A DNA stretch of 64,000 nt from Spisula solida (Eukaryota; Mollusca; Bivalvia; Venerida; Mactridae), in assembly GCA_947247005.1 (NCBI GenBank), contig OX365948.1, positions 15,613,455 to 15,677,454 on the forward strand, in the 5' to 3' direction. A program made the position numbers and the translations under genes. Shown here one piece after another: positions 11,610 to 25,194 of the stretch. Numbering within the stretch: the stretch's first letter is position 1; each line of letters starts with the position of its first letter. The notes beneath the pieces were generated by a model. It was not told where the DNA came from. It did not search any database and saw nothing but the letters and a program-made list of their open reading frames with translations.

Positions 11610-13695
11610 AATGATATTACCACTTTTCAGCTTACGACCAATTTAACGCATTAGGCCTCGGCAAATAAATAGTTCTATGATTTGAACAATATTACAAGCA
11701 TGCAACACAGGTTACACGTATCATTGGACCTGATTTGTTTACATTACCAACATTTACTTATATTAAGACCAACAATTTTATCAGACTTTTATTTTTAGAG
11801 GATTTTTATAGCAAATCATTCCTCAACAGACTATATTTTTACTACCAACGAATGTTCTCACTGGTGGCGGGAATCTAATAGTTCCCACGGTTTTCAATCG
11901 TATACTGTAACGTATGTAAATCACTCCGCCGCTGCACATTGCAGACGATGACCTAATTATGTTGTATACAAACATTGATGCTATATATAGCTGGTGGGGG
12001 GGAACTGAAATAGTTCTACGTACATATAGATCGGCCGATTAACGATGTTATCGCGGTAAGCGTTAAACGCACTAGTCAATTTCTACCGTGCTTTATATAA
12101 GACCTCATAATTTTCGTATCTATTATCCGATTTTGAATATTTAAAGCTTGTAATGAAGCAGAGATATATGTCTCTCTTTTAGACAACATTCAACACGATA
12201 CCCTAATTAGTAAATCCACGGCGACGAGTAAGAATCCGTTCCGCGTAAAAGTAAGTTTAAAATATCCCGTTTTATACCAAATAAACGGTCGAAAATCATC
12301 AATTATTAATTTAATATTCGATCGATTTTGTTCGTTAAAGCTTGTTTTAAAAGCTAATACTTAAAGGTTTTATAAAATGTAAAACTTGTTTTTAAAGCAT
12401 TAATCGGCCGATCGATATGTGGGAGCGACGCCATGTTTACCCCTTTTACATACGTTAATATAGAGTGTCATTTAATTAACATGCGTGGTCATACGGAGAA
12501 TAAACAGTCAGTTATCTTGACACTGGTCGAATTCTCCAAGTCGTTAGAAATGGAATTTGTAAATATCTCTTCATTGATGCTCAGCAGTTACTTAAGTAAG
12601 TTCCAGGTAACTGCTGGTTCTCTTGGTGTCTTTAGCAGCACAAATGTTTGAGTAAGGGTGGGCTTATCAGAACTGTGACATAAAATTATGATACAACCTG
12701 GATTCTATATTGGATTTAATGGCATCAGTACGCCACACAGCAGTACTTTCAGTGCTTTGATTGTGCTAAAGGGATGAATTGTGTCCAAGGTCATACAGCA
12801 GAACAACATTCACAGAAATTTGAAAAAAAACAAAAATTTAATTAATTACATGTACTTTAATTTAAGATATGTGTTTGCGGTTTTACATTAACCACACTAT
12901 TATGAACACCTCAAACAGAATGTCAGGGTTAAACTCCTTAACATGATCTATGAGCATTCTCACTACAGGCGTGTCATCATTAACTGTTAAACATGGCTTA
13001 TCATTCATAAAAAAAAATACCAACTATATCATTTAACTGCATTTTATTTGTTATGTATCAAACTAACTGTCCTGGATATTGAGGGTTGCCCGCAATACTG
13101 TCGTAACTGCTTATTATTAAAGAAGGATGTACTACAGTCTTACATCACATAGTGGTACTCTGTTACAACATACAGACAACATCGACTTAACTGTATTACA
13201 TCACTAATACATTTCATCTTTTTAACAAATCGACTAGCGAGGGTTTACATTAGCATGTTAACATGTGTCTATGATGACGTGATTTCAACCATACAGACAT
13301 GTCCTTAAAGCAGTTTGGCATGTTTTAATGGTCAAATGAGGTCGAGGTTAATTGGTAGGATTTCAATCATGTTCTGTACATCATGAGCGTTGATTACATA
13401 CATGCAGTACAAAAGGTCAGACACCTCTTAATAATTATAACTGGTATGCTCCCTATATTATCATTATGTAATCGTTTGTACAATAAATTATTAAAACTAT
13501 AATTATATGATGTTACAGGATGACCAATGTATAATAATTAATAGTTTGCATGTGAGCGAAAGGGGTGTTTGCATGTGAGCGAAGGCGTGTTTGCATGTGA
13601 GCGAAAGGGGGTATTTGTGCTGGAATTTCAAGACCATGTGTATAAAAAGATTGACAGTGAACAGAATTATTTGACATGTGTCACCCAGGCGAAAT
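11610..13695. other. noncoding stretch, partly CG-richer
   Basis: 11860-12430 has more CG words (GGCCGATTAACGATG, TATCGCGGTAAGCG) and a TATATAAG at about 12096, so an unlinked promoter or noncoding transcript is possible. The frame at 12433-12651 lacks splice or family support. Confidence 0.25.
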
Positions 13696-14085
13696 GTGAC
13701 CATGTTCAACCATGTTCAACCATGGTTCAGCATAGCCATTCCAGGTTTGACCATTGTTGGACCAGAAATGTTGACATTTTGACATGACTATGGTCAAACC
13801 ATGGTTTAAAAAACACCACTGTCAACTGATGTAGACCATGGTTGAGATACATGGTACCTGGTTGACTTGATCAAAACCATTTTGACCAAGGTTAACCATG
13901 GTTGACCATATTTGACATTCAAACTGACCATGGTTGACTATGGTAAAATATTGCCTCAACAGTCAACCATGGTCAACCATTGTCTAGCTCACAGGCAACC
14001 ACTGATGACCATGGTTGCCTACACATGTTTACCATGGTTGACCATGATACAATATTTACCAGTCAACCATGGCAATTTGCTATAT
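13696..14085. repeat. CCATGG-centred palindromic motif cluster
   Basis: At least nine CCATGG cores, mostly inside CAACCATGGTTGACC-like words, occur in about 380 bp with irregular spacing, plus near-variants (CCATGTTCAACC, CCATTGTTGACC). Confidence 0.85.
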
Positions 14086-14210
14086 TTTGTTAAACGTGAT
14101 CAACCATAAGTTCTACAACCATAGGTCTATCATAGGTTGGCAATGGTTCATTTCACAAGGGTAAAATAATGTTCCTTCAAAAGTTAGCTACAGGCTGCAA
14201 AAACTTGATT

Positions 14211-14602
14211 AACAAGAGATGTTTGTAAAACACATAATGCCCCCATGGCAGCCCAATAGTCAGAAATGGTAAAGGTCACTGTGACCTTGACCATTGACCT
14301 ACTGACCTCAAAATCAATAGAGGTCATCTACTGTTGATGACCAACCTCCATGTAAAGTTTGAAGATCCTAGGTCAAAGCGTTTTTGAGTTATTGAATGGA
14401 AACCAATTAAATAGTCAGAAATGGTAAAGGTCACACTGTGCCCCCAAAATCAATAGGGGTCATATACTATTGATGACCAACCTCAATGTAAAGTTTGAAG
14501 ATCCTAGGTCAAAGCATTCTTGAGTTATTGAACTGAAACCATTTTTATACGACCGACCGATGTGCAAGGCAATATACCCCCTCATCAAAGATGGGGGGCA
14601 TA
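14211..14602 (+). repeat. dispersed repeat, 'gaccttgacct' family, copy 2
   Basis: Same start (AACAAGAGATGTTTGTAAAA) and end (ACCCCCTCATCAAAGATGGG) as 1091-1372. It has an internal duplication of CAGAAATGGTAAAGGTCAC and surrounding sequence. Confidence 0.75.
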
Positions 14603-14869
14603 ATAAGAACACTAAGAATATAGAGTTATTTTAGTAACTAATTGCATTCAAGAATTGCATACAGCTTAGCTTCAATCTTGAGCAGTGTGCGAGTGCTTCG
14701 AACCATCCACAATATATGAACAGTCACTGCTGCAAGTCAAATCAATGACCATAATGACTGACCTTCAACTCATCTACATATGTGTTTACATTATACGAAA
14801 CACATTATACGAAACACAAAAACACCTTTCCCATTCATCACCTTTGTATGACATTTAACACCGCTGACT

Positions 14870-15225
14870 TAACTATATCAGTGATTTTTCTTGAACAAAA
14901 TTGAATAGCCTGTGCCTTTTAAATTGGGAAATTTTAGCACACCAATTCTCGAAATTGGGAATTATTATAAAAGATTGTTTTGGTTTAAAGTGTTCATATT
15001 TTGCCATTTCTACTGATAAAACTCTTTGCAAGTTTGAAAATCTGTTGTTTTGACTTTAAAACAGCTATACTATAGTTGCTTTGACACCAGCGAGCTTAAA
15101 AGGGGGAAAATATGCATACTTTTTGGGAAAAAAATATTATTTTTTGGGAAAAATGGAGGTTATTTTGCTAGAGGAAGGTGCCTGTATTCGGCCCTAAAAA
15201 TAGCCCAAAAAATCACTGTATACTT
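14870..15225. repeat. dispersed repeat with 'ttttgggaaa' words
   Basis: It is bounded by TCAGTGATTTTTCTTG and an inverted AAAAAATCACTGTA, with several TTTTGGGAAAAA and AAATTGGGAA words inside. A related copy lies near 21469-21770. Confidence 0.4.
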
Positions 15226-15906
15226 AAACAAAACATACATTATTACACAAGCTTAAATGGTATAGATGATTTACAATTACATTTTTATAATCGTCAACAA
15301 CAACAACAGCACTTTCATTTGTAGTATATGATTTGATAAGTCCAGGTCCGAAAATATACAAATTTTATCTGTTAAAGCCCTTGTGCCAGCAATGATTTCT
15401 GATAGACATGATATCATCAGAATTACTAAATGCATTGAATCATATACTTTTGCTTTCATTTTATGTAAAATTAATAATTATTGTGATGTACAGTAATGTT
15501 TATAATTCTACAATAATGGTAACATTTACAACTGGTGAAGCAACTGTTGCAAATGCAGTTAAATATATAGGGAAAGCTTGGCCAGTTGAGTCATTAATTA
15601 AGACAGATTGATGGCCATTATAACATGTTTAAGTGGTTGTTTTGTATGTTGTAGAGGATTGATAACAGATAATGCAACTACTATTTATTGTATTGTGACA
15701 GGCGTATAAATGTCTGAGACGGACAACACTGTAACCATTGGTCAAGGCTGACCCCCCCCACACAAGCACCAAACCTGAGTAATCGTCCACAAGCTCTTGA
15801 CCTGTTACCTTGATGTAGGGTTAATGCTTAGTTTATACACATATGGCATGGAGATCCAACCAGGGTTCAAACGAGTTTCCTCTAGATTGCCTGACAGCTT
15901 TTATGT

Positions 15907-16131
15907 GCCAAAATGGACATGTAGCCACTTTTCTAGGCCAAAAATGACAGCCCCTTTCCTAGGTATACATGTACCATGACAACCCCATTTCTAGGCCAAA
16001 AATGGCAGCCCCTTTTCTGGGCCAAAAATGACAGCCCCTTTTCTAGGCCAAAAAGGACAGCCCCTTTTGTAAGTAAAAAATGTCAACCCCTTTACTAGGC
16101 AAAAAACGACAGCCCCTTTTCTGTGCCAAAA
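15907..16131. repeat. 26-bp tandem repeat, about 8 degenerate copies
   Basis: The unit is close to CCAAAAATGACAGCCCCTTT then TCTAGG, with indels in the third copy (TATACATGTACCATG insert). Confidence 0.85.
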
Positions 16132-16540
16132 CAAGTTCATTTGAAGTTTTCCCAGAAATTGTGCTATAGATCATGTAAACAACAGCTGTAATCTGTATGC
16201 TGAAGGGCATCATTATATCAAATTTCAAGCAGAATTTTTTTAGTACACTGAATAAACAAAGCAATTAGTCATTTCAGAAGAAAACAAAGTTTATTGAAAT
16301 TTTGCTCCATCAGACTAAAAATAACATCAAGGTTGAATATCAAAATTTGAAAAATAAAGTAACACCACACCAAAACACAACATAAATTGCTTCTGATAAA
16401 GTACTATGCAGATATGCGATCAGGCCCTTTCCCTAATTTTTTAAGGCGCTTGGGCAATTATTAATGCTAGGATTTGTGCTTAAGGATAACAACAAGAATA
16501 GCTTTATTTACAATTTTCGTAGAATCATTTTAATCACAAG

Positions 16541-16766
16541 TACAGGGTGTTAAAAAAGTTTGTTCTCAAATTTTAAATTCATATAAATTTTCATTTGTCT
16601 CAGCTACGTACGCAATGAACAATTTTAATTTCATACTCTAATAGCTTCATTTAATGCCAGAAAGATTAGAACAACGGTAGAACCCTGAAAATTTTACAGG
16701 CTACTGAGGTCAGAAAATAAACTACTGAAACTTAAACATTCAGAATGCACTTTTTAACACCCTGTA
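16541..16766. mobile_element. MITE with TACAGGGTGTTAAAA ends
   Basis: The inverted ends TACAGGGTGTTAAAAAAGT and ACTTTTTAACACCCTGTA differ by one A. The TA at each end fits a TA duplication (mariner-like). No coding. Confidence 0.8.
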
Positions 16767-18324
16767 AATGCAACTAAATTACAGATCAACTAAATTACAG
16801 ATTATATTTATTCATCATGAAGAACAGGAGCCAGAGCTGGTGCCTGAATGGATTATTGGTATATCCCTGATCAATTGTTCATGAACAAATTTTGAAAAAA
16901 TTATAAAAAGGTCATGAAGTACAGCGTGTTATTTCTCCATTGTTGACGTTAAATCGCAGGTCACATCATTCAAACATACAGTAAGAGGACAGGTTTTACT
17001 ATATTTGCATACAAATTATTTCAGGAAACTCATTAACAACGAATTATAATAAGTCAAAACAACTAAAGATGCATCATTCGTTCCGATCATTTATAATCTA
17101 TGCTTATAAAATTGTTTACTGAAATTTTAGGTTTTTTGAACATTTTTGTACTCCTCACCACCAGGTCATCGCATGTTTCTAAGAACGTCAATAATCGGTC
17201 ATTAATACATGACTCACAAGCACATGACAAGAGTCTACATGGCGCATGCTCAAACACCTTGGGCTAGTCGATAGCAACACACATTATACTGCGTTGTATA
17301 TACAACACTGACATGACAGCTGTTGTTTCGTACTTTCATTTCACAATCAAACCTTATCTTAAACCATGTATCAAACAAATATGCAGGGCAAGTTTTTCAG
17401 TGACTCAGATCCAGGACTTTCAATAGGGAATATATTTAATTAAACATGACACACCGAAATGTTAACTGTATGGCTCACAGCGTTCCAATTTCAAACTCAT
17501 GCATCTACCAATCGTTTGCCTATTAGGACTCTGGAGAGGGGTCGTGTATTTATAGGGTTGAATTCTCAACCTAATAGAATCAAGCATTTTTTCTATATTC
17601 CCGAGCTGCACCCAGCAATACTTGGTTGTATCCTCACTTTTGTGATCTAAACACCTTGCAGGGAATTATTCGGTACTTTAATACATACCTGTCCTGTTAG
17701 CCCTTTGGGAATCACCTTATACCTATAGTACTGACAGAGCCATATCCTAATCCAGACAGGAACAAAATTAATATAAGTTATAACTTTTACAGTGTTGCAA
17801 GAAAGTATGGGTAGAAAGCAGGTAATGGTAGAAACATGTTTGGTATAGTCCAGAGAATTCGACACAACCCTCGATAATTTAACAGCTGATATATTGTCTA
17901 TATTTATAAACCCTGTTGTATGTTTTCATAAGCGGGGAGCATCACGAAGTTGCTCAATGGGTAATACCAACACAAATCTAAAGGATCGATATTGCACAAT
18001 TTGCTCGCAGAAATTGATATATTCAAAGCAAGAGCCTTGTAACATATTCATGAATAAAGGTCAGGATCAGGTCAAATTCTCTGAGTTATAATAGTGTACC
18101 AGTTAAGCTTGTTCTCAGTGGGCCTTGTGGACTGTGTTCAGTATTTAAGATAGTTAGTTTGTCTGGCCAATTGACAAAACACCTGAACAGCGATCACTCG
18201 GCCTTTATTATTGCTTTGCAAAGGCTTTCAAGCTAATCCTAGACCATGTGAATATAATTTACTGTTAAAACCAATTGAAAGATAATTCATAAATCACCTT
18301 GGCAATTATTTGATAATAATTTGT
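16767..18324. other. noncoding stretch
   Basis: AT-rich. Short frames on both strands lack support and no repeat structure was recognised. Confidence 0.3.
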
Positions 18325-18460
18325 TTTGACAGCTTTGTTTCAGTTGGCAACAATTGATCATATATGTGCCTTGTGTGTTTTTTATGTTTTCTGTGCTCAG
18401 TTGGTTAAGCTGAGTGCTGCCTTCCCTGTATGACATAATATTATCTTTTTGAGAAGCTCC
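18325..18460 (+). repeat. decayed relative of the 10.1-kb segment
   Basis: Shares TGACAGCT, a TTTTTATGTTTT run, TGCTCAGTTGGTTAAG versus TGCTCGGCTGGTCAAG, and TGCCTTCCC...TGAC with 10060-10200. The GCTCAGTTGGTTAAG word looks like a tRNA A box but no B box follows. Confidence 0.45.
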
Positions 18461-18711
18461 ATAAATGGACAGACGTTTGGAATCACATGACATATTGTCT
18501 TATCATCGGACAATGTCATGATATACAACTATGATTGGAATTTCAGGTTGACAAAAAGAGGCTCTTTCATATATCATACATGTATGTACATAAACTGAGA
18601 ACTTCTGTGATATAGAAAGTAATCTGAAACATCATTCAAACTGTAGGCATAAAGTCAACCACTTGTGGTCTTTTTTAAAAATCACATTCAGTAGTATATA
18701 TAATCATTGAA

Positions 18712-18749
18712 AACAAAGATCTAAAAATACATATTTTTAGATCTTTGTT
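18712..18749. repeat. perfect 18-bp palindrome arms
   Basis: AACAAAGATCTAAAAATA, CA, then the exact reverse complement; AT-rich and cruciform-prone. Confidence 0.9.
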
Positions 18750-18760
18750 GAAAACAAGAC

Positions 18761-19140
18761 TGCATTCAATATACGCTTATGCCCCCCATGAAACCCTTGT
18801 CCATAAAAAGCTTAGTCAATCAGGGGCCATTATTCTGTGAAAATGTTGGCTTGATAGTAAACAAGTATGCCAAGACTTAGTTTGAATGTAATGCCTTCAT
18901 GGACTGGATGCAAGACGAAAGGCCAATTTGGGTTAAACAAGAATTAGACGCTTAATAAGTCTTGACGTCCAAAATTAGGTCAAAGTGAAGGTCAAAATGA
19001 AGTCATGAGATGTAGGCGTGTGGAGATTGTTCAAACACAACATCGATGCAAGTATGAAAGCTTTGTAGCAAGCTGTAATAAGGCTAGAAGAAACGGTCGA
19101 ATTGGTTTAACCAGGGACAGACGGACGAATGAATGAACGG
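18761..19140 (+). repeat. dispersed repeat ending in 'gggacagacggacgaatgaatgaacgg'-like tail
   Basis: It begins near ATACGCTTATGCCCCCCATG and contains GTCAAAGTGAAGGTCAAAATG and GGGACAGACGGACG. This is the style of other short dispersed repeats here, but a distinct family. Confidence 0.5.
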
Positions 19141-20418
19141 AAGTTCTAACGAAACGGTATTTATGTGGCTACAATACGGAATGAAGAGTAATTATGTGTC
19201 TAATTTTAGCACATAAAAGAAAATTTTAGCCACGCAAAAGATAATTCTTTTTCAACTGGTTTGTCCATGAAAAGTAGCCACCTAAGTACCTGTTAGTGGG
19301 CGCGAACGGATAGGTGAATCAGTATATGACTCCCTATCTATCGATAAGGGGGCAAATAAATAAAAGGGACAAAATAACCAAGAAATTAATAAAAGGAAGT
19401 AAATAGACAAGAAATGGACAATGTGGTTGAGATTGTACATAAAATCCATGTATATTGGCTCCATTATGATTGACTGAAAAATGATTTCACCAAACAAGAT
19501 GCAAATTATGTGATATTAAATGTGGCTGACACGTGACACAGACAGAGAAAACTAAGGACATTCTGACATATCTGACACACATTGCACCAGCCCTGGATAC
19601 AGCCACCTAGCTACAGCTTGCATCATACACTCCATATACAACCCAATACAACATCACGTTAGTGAGTCAGCCAACATGGCAACACGTCAGCTTACACCAA
19701 CTCATCTCCACATCACCGTTTTTTTAATTGAGTTATTAACAAATATTAGCATTGAAATAATGAGGTTACAGCAGCTGTTTGACCTGATACGTGTATCTCG
19801 GTGTATCTCAGGCTCTAACAAAGCAAAGACAACATCAGGTACATATAGATTACACGTATATACAGATATTGTACTAGATAACAGGGCTTTAAACTATTTG
19901 TATGCAATCGTGTATAAGGGCAAAGACACGTATTGTCCATCTGAACAAAGTGAAGACATCATATATTCAAATAGTAATATGTATCATATCTATACTACAA
20001 CTTGAACCTGTTCACCTAGCTATAGTGCAACCACAATAATGAGAAAGGACAGAAAATATGGAATATTCCACAAGGTGTGCACAATTTATCAGTGATGTTG
20101 TTAGTACAAAACTGACCATATGCATATCTATTTACTTAAGTAATTTGTATTTAACCAATTTTCAGCAACATCTCTCAAGGTTAACAATATCTCTTCTGTA
20201 GAAACTAATTTTAATAACTAAGTAAAGATCCATTTTCTTGTAATCAAACAAGCCATTACAATATACTCATACAGGATCTTAATTTCCCATCAACTGTCCT
20301 TAATTAGCCGTAGGAGTCCATTTATTTATCATCACAACATCATTAATAGAAGATGTAACAAGCAAGTCTTGACTCAAAGGGATTCAACACAGCTACAAAT
20401 CAATCACAATAATTATTA
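19141..20418. other. noncoding stretch
   Basis: The 109-codon frame at 19676-20005 (+) has no recognisable domain or splice support. Nothing else seen. Confidence 0.3.
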
Positions 20419-20524
20419 TTTAATAGACAGGGATCATACTTTTCTGGACTTGTTTAAAATTGGACATAATGTAGAGTTGGGTATTCGGGGCTTGTCGAAG
20501 AGTATAAGATCCCTGTCTATTAAA
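20419..20524. mobile_element. 106-bp hairpin MITE
   Basis: Inverted arms of about 23 bp (TTTAATAGACAGGGATC on the left; right arm ends GATCCCTGTCTATTAAA) around a loop of about 58 bp. Confidence 0.6.
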
Positions 20525-20664
20525 TACTGTAAACCAATTTACTTTCGCAAATACTCACTTTCGCGTTTTGCCGATCATCAGCATATTCACCACTACAAAG
20601 TTTCGCGTTTTTAAGTTTCCCGCAACGTCCATAATGTTTTTAGCAAATTTCTAGGTTTACAGTA
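20525..20664. mobile_element. 140-bp MITE with TACTGTAAACC ends
   Basis: TACTGTAAACC on the left and GGTTTACAGTA on the right are exact inverses, with TTTCGC words inside. It abuts the previous hairpin with no gap. Confidence 0.7.
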
Positions 20665-22657
20665 GTATAGTGATTGATTTTTAAACCTTGTCGGATCCCT
20701 TTGGTCTGAATTGAGCAGCCACCTGTGAATTTTTGTATGCTGTTATCATAAGATTTCTTAACAAAGATTAAGACTATGAAGATATACAGGAAGAATTTGT
20801 ATCTAGTTTGGAGTTTATTTCACTTTATTTATAAATAAACTCTAAAAGCATCAGCTTAAGTAAGGCACAAGGTAAGTGGGTATAATTCCCTTCATCATGA
20901 CAGCAAGTTAATTCATACAAGAAAAGTAGCCAAGAAAAGTAGCCATGGGTGACCTAAGTCTGGGAGTAAAATATGTAAATATCTCATATTTTACCTTCAT
21001 ACTGACACCTAGATGCATTTAATGCATGGCAGGAAGGGAAATAAACAGAAAATTCCACATGCTCAACCTCAAATATTTAAAAAAATAAAAAAATAGTTTT
21101 TTGAAAGAACGAATCCAAACTTAGAGCCAGACAATCAAATCATGTTTGTTTAGCGATCACACGTTTGTTCAGTATCACATGTGTATTTATCAGTTTTATG
21201 TCTGGCTATAGGAGATAATGTGAAGCTACAGAACTGCTTCAATCTCTATGGTATCAATATATTTACCAGATATGATACCGGACATAATCACTCATTCTTC
21301 CATAAAAAGGAAATAGAACAGGTACAATTGTCTGTATTAAAATCGCAACATCAGCATTTTTAACCTCAAAATCTGTCTGCATGGGATCCAAGATCAAAGA
21401 CTGAGAAAGATTGGTAAGCCAGACAGACATATAACAACAGTCATCTTGAAGTCATCCAGTGTGATGTTTACAGTGATTTTTTTCCTTCTTTATTAGGGTC
21501 CGGAAAACTGACCCTTTCCCAATTGCAAATAGGCTATAATTTTCCCAACTTGAATGGAAAAATTCCCAATAAACAATTTAAAAAAATAATTTTCAAAATC
21601 GGACATAAAACAATAAAGTTATGAACATTTTTGACAAGAGGTCAAGCATAAAAGTTCAAAGAAACCAGTAAACATTCATATGTCATTCACATGTAATCTC
21701 TTTTTCTGTTTTATTTGGCCTTTCTGTTTCATGGAAATTCCCAATTTCAAGTCAAATCTTTATTAGCATATAGAGCAAGATTTGTGCATTGTCACGGTCA
21801 GTACAAAATAAAAATAATGCATAATCGAGGTGTATTGTATTCATAGACATAGTAATGTATATTATTTTACAGGAGATGACGTTTGGGTACCAAATAAACT
21901 TTGTATATCGATATACATTAGATAATTATAACATCATCATGTGGAATCACAATCATGTGATAGAACAGGACCTGGTATTCTTGGCGCTAACGTCATCATC
22001 CCAATACACAGCTTATCAGTTCTGTTCGAGGATTTCATATTACAATGACGGAACTGACAATCAACTGAACCCTCTGATGGAACTGAGATGCTGTATATAT
22101 ATATACTTTGATTTTCGCCAGTGGCCGAATTGAGCAGATTTTCAGCTCCGTTATGGCAACATGAAAACTTTAAAAAGTTTATAAACCTTGAATAGGGCAG
22201 AGATTAATGGGGATTGCTACACGACTATATTGCTGAAAAAGTCGTAAGTACAAAATCGATATTTGAGAAAACAAGAAAAAAGTACTGGAAACTACTCTTT
22301 ACTTATGGAAAATAAACTTTTTCAACTCCATTTTGGTCAATATGACAACTTTTGATTTTCATGAAAATAAACTCAATATAAGAAGCGCCTTGTGATTCAG
22401 ATTCAAATATGCATGAGTCTTATAAGTAGCACTTACTACCAGCTCATTCTAAGCCAGCGATATGCTAAGTTCATTGTTATTGATAGTTGAGTCACATAAC
22501 TAGCACAGAAATTCACCTATTTTAACAGAACACTCATACAATATATTATACTCATACAATTTATATGACCTGAGTAAGGAGCTCGATACCAGATGTTTAT
22601 ATGACAAAGACAAAGCCATTTCTACAAGATGACAACAGATGTCTTCGTGGATAACAA
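20665..22657. other. noncoding stretch with one dispersed repeat
   Basis: 21469-21770 repeats words of the 14870-15225 repeat (CAGTGATTTTTTTCC, AATTCCCAATAAAC, AAATTCCCAATTTC). Otherwise no exon or repeat is supported. Confidence 0.3.
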
Positions 22658-22887
22658 GGCCATCCTTAAAATTTGTTTGTTTGCGGTGACGTGACCCAAG
22701 ATTTGTGAGGTGGGTAGGTACCGTAGGTCAACTTTTTTTTTTTGTAAAGAAATTCTTTTTGGGGAACCTGTAAAAACAATTGGGTCGATATAGTTATATA
22801 TAAGGAAATGGGCTGAAAAAAACCTGAGTGGGGGACCATTTCGATGGGACCAGCGTTACTGCAAACAAACATTTTTTAAGAACGGCC
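22658..22887. mobile_element. 230-bp MITE with ...TTGTTTGTTTGC ends
   Basis: The left end GGCCATCCTTAAAATTTGTT and the right end (minus strand GGCCGTTCTTAAAAAATGTT) continue as TGTTTGC. Its ends resemble those of 27652-28011. Confidence 0.65.
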
Positions 22888-23510
22888 CAACCATGCCACC
22901 ATACTACAGTCCAGTTAGGATATTATGACAGTGACGTTGCAGTTTAAGTGTACGCAAAAATAATAACTATTGTCTAAACAGGTAGAGGGAATATATTATG
23001 TCAGTTTAGCATTGAAAGTATAGTTCTTTGTACAGTATATTTTTAGCCTTTATAATTGGTTTTACACCATTATAGTGGACTCGACCTCTGCATCACTGGA
23101 TTTTTAACCTGACTTGACTATACCTGACTAAATACAGGTGTGTAACTGAGACAGTCCAATTACTAACTCCTGATTAACCATGGGATTACAGCAGATGGTC
23201 AAATGGTTTGCAGTTAAATATCTCCTTTCGACACTTATCTAGAAGCAATAGGACAAATAAGGAGCGTTTTCCAGCTAAATCAAGACTGTCACATACATAG
23301 AAAATGAGAATATTAAGCATGTAATGAGTTATGTAACATTTACTGTACTTATACAGCCAAACAAGTAAGCGTGTACAGACTACATTATGAACCGTAATAT
23401 TAATATGAACAAATAAGGCCATACAGGGTGTGTAACAACCATTGCCAGAGATTGTATGACACAAGTTGAACCATTTATCTCAGAATTTCTGTTATGATAG
23501 GGTTATTACA
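22888..23510. other. noncoding stretch
   Basis: No supported feature. Confidence 0.3.
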
Positions 23511-23662
23511 GGCCTAGACACTAACTATTTTGACCACTGGTCCGACAGGGCAAAATCGCCCAATTTGTAAATAGGACAGTTACTGGTCCTCCAGAATTTT
23601 CACTGGTCCTTCTGGATTTTTGCTGGTCTCGGACCAGCGGACCAGTGTTAGTGTCAAGCCCT
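23511..23662. mobile_element. 152-bp MITE with 'ctagacactaac' ends
   Basis: GGCCTAGACACTAAC on the left and GTTAGTGTCAAGCCC on the right are imperfect inverses. Several CTGGTCC/GGACCAG words lie inside. Confidence 0.6.
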
Positions 23663-25090
23663 GTACTATATTTAGTTTTCAGTAAATACCAAGGCAGGCT
23701 TGAAATGGAAATTTCCAATCAATATTATGACAATGTTGTATAATAAAATCATATCAGATTTATTTATAAACCATGATCGAGTTAAGTTTAACGGAACTTC
23801 TAATTTAATCCACCACACCCAGCTTTACACGGCAGAAACAACCATGTATTTGTTTCACAACATTTAACTTATCAATGCAATCAGATTATTACAAAGGTCT
23901 AATACAAAAATAATGATACAAAAATGAGCAAGAATCTTCTAGAATATTCCTGAATAAGATTATACTTAGAAGTACTTGTAACAATTGTAAGATTTATTTT
24001 TAATCGTACATAATTTCATGTTCTATGTGAAATCAGATTTTTTATTAAAACATTTGATAAACTGATGTAATATGAAGTGAAATAAACGTGTACGTGTCAC
24101 GTCACCATGATTTGATCGTTCCATACAATAGAACAAGATTAAAACCCTATGGCATGACCATGATGAAATATAATAATATTGAACTCTAATGCCACGCTGG
24201 CAATCTTAAGTATGACTATATAAAATCCTACTGTATTACTTTGTGTATCAACTGACAGTCACGCCATATACAACAACAGGCTATTTATAGAATCTTCTAG
24301 AAGGTCTATTTATAGCAATATGGGTAATCCAAAAATTTAAAAATATCCCTGTACATACAGTCATGCACCAAAATTTACCTTGGCCTGTGTGCAGTTTATT
24401 AATATTATCAGGTATCAATAATACTACACACGGACTAGTCCAGTACACATAGTGACAATGACTATTTTAAGAATAAAATCTGATATAATCGTTATTGCAT
24501 CAGCTAAACTTATAGGACAGGTCTCGTAAATTGCACAAGTTTGGTCTGTTAAGAAAACAACAATCAATGGGGAGGTTTAATTTATTTGCATTTAATAAGA
24601 TATTGCAAAGAGGGAATAATAACAAATTTAATACATTTATTTTATGTTTAATAGCTGGTCAGCATTTGTTCCAGTACCAGCAAAAATCTTAAAACAACTA
24701 TAAAGAAAGATGTTTTGTTGAAGAGGTAAGTCCACTTTGAAGAGTTATAAAGTTCTGCATATTGTTGAAATGTGCATTAAAAACAACATACCACTTCAAT
24801 TGGTCTTTTTTCACCAACACAGCTTATCCTTAATTTAAAATTTGAATGGGGACCAAATTTGGAGAAAAAAACTTGTCAATATTCTTCAGTTAGTAGGGAA
24901 AATACAAGCAAGTTACCAACACAGAAATGTTTGAGAAATTTGCTTCGGGAATCAATGACAATAAGAACAGAATTTGGGGAAAGTGTTCATAAAAGGGACA
25001 AAATTCTAAATCATACCAATTTAAAGAATCAATACTTATACTTGTTAATGTAATATATAATAGACGGTAGTGAAAATGGCTTTGTTTATT
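23663..25090. other. noncoding stretch
   Basis: AT-rich. A possible short + strand exon (about 24676-24725, ending GAAGAG before GTAAGT) is too small to support. Confidence 0.25.
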
Positions 25091-25194
25091 TGCTTTTATT
25101 TATCCTCGCCACCGGAAATCCATATGGGCGAGGCCCCCAGAAGAGGCTAGTCACTTTAGTTTTTTGGGGGATAGTGTGGTGCATGATACAGAAG

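Noticed and set aside
19676..20005. 109-codon + strand frame
   Set aside because: No domain, splice signal or coding-like composition that I can see.
24676..24725. Mini-exon ending before GTAAGT
   Set aside because: Too short to support, with no neighbouring exon in phase.
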